The notes below the pieces were generated by a model. That model saw only the letters and a program-made list of their open reading frames with translations, ran no database searches and was not told where the DNA came from. 5,208 nucleotides of DNA from Bacilli bacterium (lineage in GTDB: Bacteria > Bacillota_I > Bacilli_A > RFN20 > CAG-826): positions 1 through 5,208 of the forward strand of contig JAEDNC010000055.1 of the NCBI GenBank assembly GCA_016302705.1, given 5' to 3'. Positions 1 through 4,537 of this stretch are shown here, in pieces. Numbering within the stretch: position 1 is the stretch's first letter; each line of letters opens with the position of its first letter. The translations under genes and the position numbers were made by a program.

Positions 1-84
1 ATACCCCGTCTAACAAAGATAGATAGGGGTAACTTCTTCTACTTATAGTAAACCACAACTAGGTAAAAAAATCAAGGTAGGCGG
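1..84 (-). other. Non-coding stretch downstream of ribokinase with two small inverted repeats
   Basis: No reading frame here can be supported as a gene. On the minus strand, the direction of the operon, two hairpins can be drawn. The first lies at 39-62: a 10-bp stem with one mismatch and a TTTA loop. It contains G-U pairs that are allowed only in the minus-strand RNA. The second lies at 2-31: a 6-bp TACCCC/GGGGTA stem plus three inner pairs. A run of seven U's (minus strand, 71-65) follows a 4-bp stem that contains the ribokinase stop codon (88-77). Any of these could be a weak terminator or part of a small structured RNA continuing past the left edge. No known RNA family was recognised. A plus-strand frame from 1 to 48 stays open to a TAG, but it is too short to call. 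Confidence 0.25.
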
Positions 85-972
85 CTACAATAAATCTTCC
101 TTATGTGGTAATGCGATAATTGCGCCTTTTCTAGTGACAGTAATAGAGCTACATTTAGATGCAAATTCCATCGCTTCTTTGATATTAGCGCCAATCGCCA
201 TCTTATTTACTAAGGCTCCTAGATATGAATCTCCAGCTGCAACAGTGTCAATAGCCTCAACTTTATGAGGAGCAACTTTAATTGTCTCTTGTTTGTTAAC
301 GAGAATAGAACCTTTTTCACCTAAAGTGGCAATGATATTCTTTGCCCCTTTATCTAGCATAATATTTGCCCCTTTAATAACATCAGTTTCTCCACTTAAT
401 GTTTCAAGTTCGTGTTCGTTAGGAACTAGATAATCAATATATTGATAAATAGAGTCATCAACTTTTTTAATCGGGGCTGGATTAACAACTACTAGCATTC
501 CTTTTTCTTTAGCTTTTTTAATTGTATATGCGATAGTAGGAATTGGAGATTCAAATTGAGTGAGTAAAATATCTCCTTCTCTAAAGAGGTCTTCGTTCTT
601 CTCTATATCTTCAATTAATAAATCATTATTTGATCCTTGGACGATGAGAATTCTATTTTCTGCGTTACTTTCTTCTAGGATGATAAAGGCCACTCCAGTT
701 GGCTTTTCGCTATCTTTGATACGATAGTTTAATCCATTCTCTTTTAGGAATTTCTTTACAGCGTCCCCGTTAGCGTCTTTTCCAACCGCTCCAATAAGAG
801 AGACTTCCGAACCTAAAAACAACGCTGCACAGGCCTGATTTGCCCCTTTACCACCGATATTTTGAAAATAGCTATCAGCGATAGTGGTTGTTCCAGCGTG
901 AGGCAACTCTTTAGTGAAGATAGTGTTATCAATTGCGATGCTTCCAACAACGACGATTTTTTTATTATTCAT
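85..972 (-). CDS. rbsK: Ribokinase (PfkB family)
   Basis: ATP-dependent cytosolic kinase that turns D-ribose into ribose 5-phosphate. With the chosen start it has 295 residues, close to the family's usual 300-310. Visible motifs: the N-terminal strand VVVGSIAID with the sugar-binding Asp; GGKGAN at about 40-45 (PfkB signature 1); an FESP segment; the ribokinase hallmarks NPAP and, slightly later, VPNEHE; and DTVAAGDS at about 242-249 (signature 2), with Asp248 the expected catalytic base. An ATG three codons upstream (981) lies directly against the AAGGAG at 987-982. The ATG at 972 has 9-nt spacing, so it is preferred. That start shares one base with the hydrolase stop (TAATG), implying translational coupling. 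It is the last visible gene of a four-gene operon. The ribose released by the preceding hydrolase is the natural substrate. A related PfkB sugar kinase is possible but less likely, given the ribokinase-specific motifs. Confidence 0.93.
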   Translation of the reverse strand: MNNKKIVVVGSIAIDNTIFTKELPHAGTTTIADSYFQNIGGKGANQACAALFLGSEVSLIGAVGKDANGDAVKKFLKENGLNYRIKDSEKPTGVAFIILEESNAENRILIVQGSNNDLLIEDIEKNEDLFREGDILLTQFESPIPTIAYTIKKAKEKGMLVVVNPAPIKKVDDSIYQYIDYLVPNEHELETLSGETDVIKGANIMLDKGAKNIIATLGEKGSILVNKQETIKVAPHKVEAIDTVAAGDSYLGALVNKMAIGANIKEAMEFASKCSSITVTRKGAIIALPHKEDLL

Positions 973-1892
973 TAGTTGCATCTCCTTAAATATTCATAAA
1001 TGTTTTTCCAATATCTATCAACATCTACTTTAGTAGCGACTTTGACATTATATGGTTTCTTTTTGCTGCACACTGTTTTACCTGCGAGTTCGGTATTTGA
1101 TGTATCGATAGTGACATTCATATCTTCAAAAGTAAATGTATCTTCATCAATGAGACTGACAATGGTGGCAGGATCATGTAATGGACCAGCCTCTAGACCA
1201 AAGAAATTTCTTTGGTTATCGTTAAAAACTTTCATTAACTTAACGAATAAGTCGCTTCCACGAGTGTGGATCTTTTCTGCTTCTTTAACAACCTTATCGG
1301 TAACTAATATTTGGCGAGTGACATTAAGTCCAAGCATTCTTAAAGGGACTCCACAGTTGAAACAAATATCCGCTGCTTCTGGATCGACAAGAATATTAAA
1401 TTCAGCGTGTTTAGTGATGTTACCATCAGTAAGACTTCCACCCATTAAGACGATTTCTTTAATGTGTTTAGTGATTTCTGGACATTTTTGTATTGCTAAA
1501 GCAAGATTGGTCATTGGTCCAGTTGTGACCATTGTTACATCTTTGTTATTAAGTAGAGTGTCAATTATTAATTGATATCCTTCTCTAGAATCATATTTTT
1601 CTTCATAAGTTGGGAAAATATATCCATCAAGTCCACTTTCTCCATGTATTTCTGGGCAAGTAACTATCTTTCTTTTAAGAGGAGTGGAACTTCCTCTTGC
1701 TAAAGGAATATCTTTTTTATTGAAGAAATTTAACAAATTAAGAGCGTTCTTACTAGTTTTATCAATAGTTTGATTTCCCGCAGCAGTAGTGACTGCGAGA
1801 AGAGTAATATTTTCTGAATAACATGAAAGTAGTAGGGCAATCGCATCGTCATGTCCTGGATCACAATCAAAAATGATATTAAATTTAGCCAT
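972..1892 (-). CDS. Ribonucleoside hydrolase (IUNH family, RihA/RihB-like)
   Basis: Hydrolyses the N-glycosidic bond of ribonucleosides, giving free base and ribose. 306 residues, the typical family length of about 310. Visible: the Ca2+-binding DCDPGHDD at residues 9-16; AGNQT at 38-42; HGESGLDG at 83-90, as in the E. coli pyrimidine-preferring RihA and RihB; TGPMTNLALA; MGG followed by AEFNI and DPEAA; and HDP at 239-241, supplying the second His and the last metal Asp. His83 and His239 fall at the positions of the active-site histidines in the CU-NH group. This suggests pyrimidine nucleosides and possibly inosine, but exact specificity cannot be read. The ATG lies 3 nt after the folD stop (TAG-CTG-ATG) with no clear ribosome binding site, so reinitiation by folD ribosomes is likely. 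No later ATG would keep the DCDPGHDD motif. Its stop overlaps the ribokinase start, making a hydrolase-kinase pair that recovers ribose from nucleosides. Confidence 0.92.
   Translation of the reverse strand: MAKFNIIFDCDPGHDDAIALLLSCYSENITLLAVTTAAGNQTIDKTSKNALNLLNFFNKKDIPLARGSSTPLKRKIVTCPEIHGESGLDGYIFPTYEEKYDSREGYQLIIDTLLNNKDVTMVTTGPMTNLALAIQKCPEITKHIKEIVLMGGSLTDGNITKHAEFNILVDPEAADICFNCGVPLRMLGLNVTRQILVTDKVVKEAEKIHTRGSDLFVKLMKVFNDNQRNFFGLEAGPLHDPATIVSLIDEDTFTFEDMNVTIDTSNTELAGKTVCSKKKPYNVKVATKVDVDRYWKNIYEYLRRCN
982..987 (-). promoter_or_regulatory. Ribosome binding site that fixes the ribokinase start
   Basis: AAGGAG on the minus strand, inside the end of the hydrolase gene. It touches the ATG at 981 (no spacing) but lies 9 nt from the ATG at 972, so the latter is the likely start. 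Confidence 0.75.
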
Positions 1893-1895
1893 CAG

Positions 1896-2696
1896 CTATA
1901 TTTTATATTTTTTGTTATAGATTTTTAACAAATTCTCAATAAGAGAGAGTCTAGTAAGTAAACCAACTCCTCCAGGGACTGGAGTTTGAAGCTTCACTGG
2001 TAAATTAGGAACAGCGTCACCGTGGAGACCTGTTTCATCTCGAGAAATGCCAACATCAACAATGATAGCGCTTTCTTTATATTTATAATTTTCGTTGAGG
2101 AAGAATTGTCTTCCAATAGCGATAACAATGATATCAGAGTGAGCAATGTAGAAGGCCATATCATCTTTAGATGTTTTAGAATGCACGATAGTGACATTGC
2201 AGTTTTCTTTTAAAAGAAGTTTCGCCATTGGCTTGCCAACGATATTACTTCTTCCAATCACTAAAGCGTTAAGACCTTGCATAGCAATATTTTCAGCGTG
2301 TAAATAATCTATGATACCTTGTGGGGTGCATGGATTGAGTTCACTTAACGGATGGAATCCATCAACATCTTTTTTAGGAGAGACCGCTAGTTTAATCTTG
2401 TCTTCATTAATTTGTTTTGGAAGTGGCATTTGAACGATAAAAGCGTCAACTTCATCATCATTATTTAAATCATCGATGAGACTTAATAAAGTCTCTTCTG
2501 TGGTGTCGATTGGGAGTTTAATTAATTCTCCGTTAATTCCAAGTTCTGCACAGTCTTTGAGTTTGCCTTTAACATAAGCGTTACTGGCTTGATCTTCATT
2601 GATTTGGACAATTACTAAATGAGGTTTTTTTGTTAAACCTTCGACATAGTTTTTTATTTCTATTTTGCGAGATGCAATATATTCCTTAATTGTCAT
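1896..2696 (-). CDS. folD: Bifunctional methylenetetrahydrofolate dehydrogenase / methenyltetrahydrofolate cyclohydrolase
   Basis: Interconverts 5,10-methylene-, 5,10-methenyl- and 10-formyl-tetrahydrofolate in the cytosol, feeding thymidylate, purine and formyl-methionine synthesis. 266 residues from the chosen start, slightly shorter than the usual 280-290. Seen: Y41-x3-K45 (catalytic Tyr/Lys pair); VQMPLP at 88-93; KDVDGFHP ending at 116, with Asp112 in the folate site; CTPQGI; the NADP-site loop GRSNIVGKPMAKLL; and PGGVG at 241-245. The segment after PGGVG reads LLT rather than the usual PMT. The frame is open 63 nt further upstream, to an ATG at 2759, but those 21 residues would lie inside the dCMP deaminase gene and match nothing in FolD. 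The ATG at 2696 aligns with family N-termini and overlaps the deaminase by 11 nt. Upstream is only a weak purine run (AAGAAAG touching the ATG; AAGG at 12 nt), so translational coupling is likely. Confidence 0.94.
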   Translation of the reverse strand: MTIKEYIASRKIEIKNYVEGLTKKPHLVIVQINEDQASNAYVKGKLKDCAELGINGELIKLPIDTTEETLLSLIDDLNNDDEVDAFIVQMPLPKQINEDKIKLAVSPKKDVDGFHPLSELNPCTPQGIIDYLHAENIAMQGLNALVIGRSNIVGKPMAKLLLKENCNVTIVHSKTSKDDMAFYIAHSDIIVIAIGRQFFLNENYKYKESAIIVDVGISRDETGLHGDAVPNLPVKLQTPVPGGVGLLTRLSLIENLLKIYNKKYKI

Positions 2697-3177
2697 CTTT
2701 CTTAACAACCTTGATATCGACGTTTTGTCCTTCGAATTGACGAAGCTTGACGCCGGCAAGTTCTAACATTTTTCTACTTGCAATGAAAATAGTTTGATCG
2801 GCGTATTTATCATTAAGATAAACGATTTCTTTGATACCGGTTTGGATGACTGCTTTAGCGCATTCATTACATGGGAATAAAGTCACATAAAGAGTTGCTC
2901 CTTTAAGAGTTCCTCCCATTTGGGTATTTAAGATGGCGTTAAATTCGGCGTGACAGACATATAAATATTTAGAATCTAAGCCTTCTCCTCTATTCCAGGA
3001 GAGCTTATCTTCATCAATTTGACGTGGCATGCCATTATAGCCAATAGAAATAACTTTGTTATCTGGACTAACGATAACTGCACCAACTTTGGTGTTAGGG
3101 TCCTTACTTCTTAAAGCGGAAAGAACCGCCATACCCATAAAATATTCGTCCCAAGAAATATTATCGTACTTTTTCAT
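2686..3177 (-). CDS. dCMP deaminase, eukaryote-like type
   Basis: Zinc enzyme that deaminates dCMP to dUMP, the precursor of dTMP. 163 residues from the chosen start. Seen: the N-terminal stretch WDEYFM at 9-14, RSKDPNTKVGA at 23-33, and GYNGMP at 46-51; then HAE at 76-78 (zinc His76 and proton-shuttle Glu78) and PCNEC at 102-106 (zinc Cys103 and Cys106). The phrases SKDPN, GYNGMP, YVCHAE and FPCNECAK match, from memory, animal dCMP deaminase (DCTD) more closely than Bacillus ComEB. The frame is open to an ATG at 3207. The ATG at 3177 is preferred because family N-termini begin just before the W-x2-YFM motif, and the extra ten residues would be encoded across the likely promoter. It heads the operon and overlaps folD by 11 nt. 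Both products serve thymidylate synthesis (dUMP and methylene-folate), although thyA itself is not in the window. In this family dCTP activates and dTTP inhibits; whether that holds here cannot be read. Confidence 0.92.
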   Translation of the reverse strand: MKKYDNISWDEYFMGMAVLSALRSKDPNTKVGAVIVSPDNKVISIGYNGMPRQIDEDKLSWNRGEGLDSKYLYVCHAEFNAILNTQMGGTLKGATLYVTLFPCNECAKAVIQTGIKEIVYLNDKYADQTIFIASRKMLELAGVKLRQFEGQNVDIKVVKKDDN

Positions 3178-3184
3178 GCTCTCT

Positions 3185-3190
3185 ATTGTA
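3185..3190 (-). promoter_or_regulatory. Candidate -10 box for the dCMP deaminase operon (leaderless option)
   Basis: The minus strand reads TACAAT (5 of 6 to TATAAT), followed by 7 nt and the ATG at 3177. Transcription would start at or within a base or two of the start codon. No good -35 lies 16-18 bp upstream. The only ribosome-binding-like sequence before the ATG is AGAGAG, one base away, too close for normal use. This competes with the alternative promoter listed at 3210-3238. Confidence 0.35.
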
Positions 3191-3209
3191 GCAAAAATAT
3201 TTATCAATA

Positions 3210-3238
3210 GGTATAATTTGTTATATGGATTTTGTCAG
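3210..3238 (-). promoter_or_regulatory. Alternative promoter for the dCMP deaminase operon
   Basis: The minus strand reads CTGACA at 3238-3233 (5 of 6 to TTGACA), a 17-bp spacer, and TATACC at 3215-3210 (4 of 6 to TATAAT). It would give an untranslated leader of roughly 25 nt, ending in AGAGAGC before the ATG at 3177. The -35 lies inside the first codons of nrdG and the -10 overlaps the nrdG -10 box on the other strand. Confidence 0.35.
3212..3217 (+). promoter_or_regulatory. -10 box of nrdG, implying a leaderless transcript
   Basis: A perfect TATAAT ends 7 nt before the nrdG ATG (3225), so RNA would begin at about the start codon. No ribosome binding site is present at the usual distance; the nearest purine run is AGG at 3209-3211, 13 nt away and overlapped by the promoter. 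The -35 is poor: TTGTAG at 3186-3191 sits 20 bp upstream, longer than ideal. An activator or an alternative sigma factor is possible. Confidence 0.5.
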
Positions 3239-3914
3239 TGTTAATAAATTTACTTTATTAGACTATCCTGAAAAGGTCGCTTGTGTTTTGTATACTCAAG
3301 CGTGTAATTTTCAATGTCCTTATTGCCATAATTATGAAACGTTAGTAAAAGGTAATGTTCCTCAAATCCCATTTGATGAAATCCTTTCTTTCCTTAAAAA
3401 GAGAGTAGGAATTCTAGATGGAGTGGTCATCTCTGGAGGAGAGCCAACACTTGTGAAAGACCTCCCAGAAAAGATCAAAAAGATTAAAGAACTCGGCTAT
3501 TTAGTGAAATTAGACACGAACGGATCAAATCCTGAGATGCTTAAATCACTAATCGATGAGAAGCTCATTGACTATGTTTCTATGGACATCAAACATTCTT
3601 TCAATAAGATTTATGACATCATTATCAACAGATCAATTGATATTAACTTATTAAAACAATCAATTGAGATTCTTAAAGAAGACAAAGTGGATTATGAATT
3701 TAGAACTACTTTGATTGAAGAATATCACGATATTGATTCGATATATGAAATTGGAAAATTATTAGAGGGATCTAAACGATTATTCCTTCAACAATTCAAA
3801 GTCTCTGATGGAGTGCCAAATAAAGAACTGCATGAAGTTAAAGAAGAGACTGCAAAAAAATATATGGATATCTTATCTCAATATGTTAATGATGTAGATT
3901 TAAGAGGCTATTAA
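3225..3914 (+). CDS. nrdG: Anaerobic ribonucleoside-triphosphate reductase activating protein (NrdG-type radical SAM)
   Basis: Radical SAM enzyme expected to place the glycyl radical on class III ribonucleotide reductase (NrdD), allowing deoxynucleotide synthesis without oxygen. 229 residues. Seen: the N-terminal motif FTLLDYPEKVA at 9-19, typical of the longer NrdG subfamily (TIGR02495 type); the [4Fe-4S] ligands in CX3CX2C at Cys27, Cys31 and Cys34 (CNFQCPYCHN); GGEPT at 71-75, which binds the SAM amino group; LDTNGSNP; MDIKH; and a C-terminal LQQF segment with a final LRGY, also typical of this subfamily. The ATG at 3225 gives the expected short lead before the DYP motif, and no other start fits. 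It lacks a ribosome binding site and appears leaderless. It is transcribed away from the nucleotide operon and is alone on its strand. nrdD is not visible. A pyruvate formate-lyase activase is the main alternative, but length and N-terminus favour the reductase activase. Confidence 0.87.
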   Translation: MDFVSVNKFTLLDYPEKVACVLYTQACNFQCPYCHNYETLVKGNVPQIPFDEILSFLKKRVGILDGVVISGGEPTLVKDLPEKIKKIKELGYLVKLDTNGSNPEMLKSLIDEKLIDYVSMDIKHSFNKIYDIIINRSIDINLLKQSIEILKEDKVDYEFRTTLIEEYHDIDSIYEIGKLLEGSKRLFLQQFKVSDGVPNKELHEVKEETAKKYMDILSQYVNDVDLRGY

Positions 3915-3923
3915 GCCTCTTTT
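3902..3923 (+). terminator. Intrinsic terminator of nrdG, overlapping its stop codon
   Basis: AAGAGGCT (3902-3909), loop ATTA, AGCCTCTT (3914-3921): a perfect 8-bp stem with the U-run at 3920-3923. The last codons of nrdG (Arg-Gly-Tyr-stop) form the left arm and loop; the TAA stop at 3912-3914 lies mostly in the loop. The U-run is short, so termination may be partial. The downstream hairpin at 3928-3961 could help. Confidence 0.75.
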
Positions 3924-3928
3924 CTTAC

Positions 3929-3956
3929 AAAGAAAACCCCCATTTTAAGGGAGCTT
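3929..3956 (-). terminator. Intrinsic terminator of the relBE operon
   Basis: On the minus strand, AAGCTCCC (3956-3949), a 7-nt loop (TTAAAAT) and GGGGG (3941-3937) running into TTTTCTTT (3936-3929). The stem is about 8 bp including two G-U pairs, which are allowed only in this direction. It begins 7 nt after the relE stop. An outer CAAAGAA/TTCTTTG pairing (3928-3934 with 3955-3961) makes the element partly two-way, so it may also back up the nrdG terminator. Confidence 0.72.
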
Positions 3957-3963
3957 CTTTGAA

Positions 3964-4230
3964 TTAGCTTTTATATATATCTCTTCTGTGACCAATGGTA
4001 ATAACTAAAATAACTAACTTGTTATCTTTGATTTCAGCAATTATTCGATAATCGCCGACGCGATATCTCCACTGACCTTTTTTGTTTGCAACTAAGGACT
4101 TACCAAACAGGCGCGGATTATCGCACCCACTTAAGTTTTTCTCAATCCACTCAACAATAATCCTTTTTGTAAAATAGTCTAATTTTTCTAACGCTTTAAT
4201 TGAAGGTTTACTGAATTCAACTATATACAT
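3964..4230 (-). CDS. relE: RelE/ParE-family toxin
   Basis: Small toxin of a type II toxin-antitoxin pair. RelE members enter the ribosomal A site and cleave mRNA. 88 residues, the usual size. Seen: a two-helix N-terminal half; WRYRVGDYRIIAEI at about 54-67; and IGHRRDIY at 79-86. By motif position, Arg55/Arg57, Arg62, Arg82/Arg83 and Tyr86 correspond to E. coli RelE Lys52/Lys54, Arg61, Arg81 and Tyr87. The catalytic set therefore looks intact, favouring an mRNA-cleaving RelE over a gyrase-directed ParE. The start ATG shares one base with the antitoxin stop (TAATG) and has no clear ribosome binding site of its own, so expression should depend on antitoxin translation. The unit is bounded by terminators on both sides and may be a transferable cassette. 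No transposon or attachment site is visible. Confidence 0.9.
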   Translation of the reverse strand: MYIVEFSKPSIKALEKLDYFTKRIIVEWIEKNLSGCDNPRLFGKSLVANKKGQWRYRVGDYRIIAEIKDNKLVILVITIGHRRDIYKS

Positions 4231-4448
4231 TACAAATTAAACATCTTTTTGACTTCGTCAATGGAGTAGGTTGTTGGATCTTTTTCAATTTCTCTAGTGG
4301 CTGCATTGGTCAAAGCGATATCATATTCTTCTTCGATTTTTTCAAAGTAAGCGCGTTTGATTGCTTCGCTTAAAGAGACCCCACTTAATTTGGCGTAGGC
4401 ATCAGCTAATTCTTTTTCTTCTTGTGTCATTCTTATTGAAACAACCAT
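4230..4448 (-). CDS. relB: RelB-like ribbon-helix-helix antitoxin
   Basis: Partner of the adjacent toxin: it neutralises the toxin by binding it and represses its own promoter. 72 residues. The N-terminal half is a ribbon-helix-helix: strand VVSIRMT (2-8), then helix QEEKELADAYAKLSG, a turn, and helix SLSEAIKRAYFEKIEEEY. It matches the DUF6290/RelB-like antitoxins often found beside RelE. The C-terminal part, ending YSIDEVKKMFNL, is the expected toxin-wrapping tail. An ATG nine codons upstream (4475) lies within the operator repeats and upstream of the ribosome binding site. The ATG at 4448 is chosen because AAAGGCGG (4464-4457) sits 8 nt before it and family proteins begin just before the SIRMT strand. 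The toxin follows with a one-base overlap. Confidence 0.9.
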   Translation of the reverse strand: MVVSIRMTQEEKELADAYAKLSGVSLSEAIKRAYFEKIEEEYDIALTNAATREIEKDPTTYSIDEVKKMFNL

Positions 4449-4456
4449 AAGTAATA

Positions 4457-4464
4457 CCGCCTTT
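4457..4464 (-). promoter_or_regulatory. Ribosome binding site that fixes the relB start
   Basis: AAAGGCGG on the minus strand, one base different from AAAGGAGG, with 8 nt to the ATG at 4448. It rules out the in-frame ATG at 4475, which would lie upstream of it. Confidence 0.75.
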
Positions 4465-4465
4465 C

Positions 4466-4484
4466 TGTAATACATTGTAATACA
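4466..4484. promoter_or_regulatory. Tandem operator at relBE
   Basis: Two identical copies of TGTAATACA (4466-4474 and 4476-4484), separated by one base, so the repeat period is 10 bp, one helical turn. Each copy is a TGTA-N-TACA palindrome around a central base. They cover the likely -10 box. Ribbon-helix-helix antitoxins are known to bind such closely spaced half sites side by side, so this is the probable autoregulatory site. Binding itself is inferred. Confidence 0.7.
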
Positions 4485-4502
4485 AAATATAAAAAATGAA
4501 AA
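4474..4502 (-). promoter_or_regulatory. Promoter of relBE
   Basis: The minus strand reads TTTTCA at 4502-4497 (4 of 6 to TTGACA), a 17-bp spacer, and TACAAT at 4479-4474 (5 of 6 to TATAAT). The predicted start, near 4467, leaves a leader of about 20 nt containing the ribosome binding site at 4464-4457. The -10 sits across the junction of the two operator copies. The -35 overlaps the U-tract of the trxB terminator. Confidence 0.6.
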
Positions 4503-4523
4503 CCCCTTCCTTTAAGAAAGGGG
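4491..4523 (-). terminator. Intrinsic terminator of the thioredoxin reductase gene
   Basis: On the minus strand, CCCCTTTC (4523-4516), loop TTAAA, GGAAGGGG (4510-4503), then a T-rich tail TTTTCATTTTTT (4502-4491). The 8-bp stem has one G-U pair and four G-C pairs at its base. It begins 14 nt after the trxB stop. Confidence 0.85.
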
Positions 4524-4537
4524 CTGTGACAGGAAAA

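Noticed and set aside
1..84. tRNA, tmRNA, SRP RNA, 6S RNA or RNase P RNA fragment at the left edge
   Set aside because: Some short word matches to RNase P-like sequence were noticed (TAGGGG followed by CTTCTT), but no conserved core or T-loop could be traced on either strand.
1000..1575. Plus-strand open frame of 191 codons
   Set aside because: It lies wholly antisense to the nucleoside hydrolase, whose motifs are clear. The translation has no recognisable domain and there is no ribosome binding site.
1994..2213. Short open frames on both strands inside folD
   Set aside because: They overlap well-conserved folD sequence, are 63-67 codons long and have no start signals.
2697..2759. 21-residue N-terminal extension of FolD
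   Set aside because: It is out-of-frame reading of the dCMP deaminase 3' end. The family N-terminus begins at the ATG at 2696.
3178..3224. NrdR box or other known ribonucleotide reductase regulator site upstream of nrdG
   Set aside because: No pair of the conserved NrdR-type 16-bp boxes is seen. The only palindrome is the short AT-rich AAATATTT, too weak to assign.
3056..3244. Plus-strand 62-codon frame across the divergent promoter region
   Set aside because: Antisense to the dCMP deaminase N-terminus and runs over the start of nrdG in another frame; no supporting signal.
3964..4484. Mobile element carrying relBE
   Set aside because: No transposase, target-site duplication or long inverted repeats flank the pair. 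The only repeats are the operator copies.
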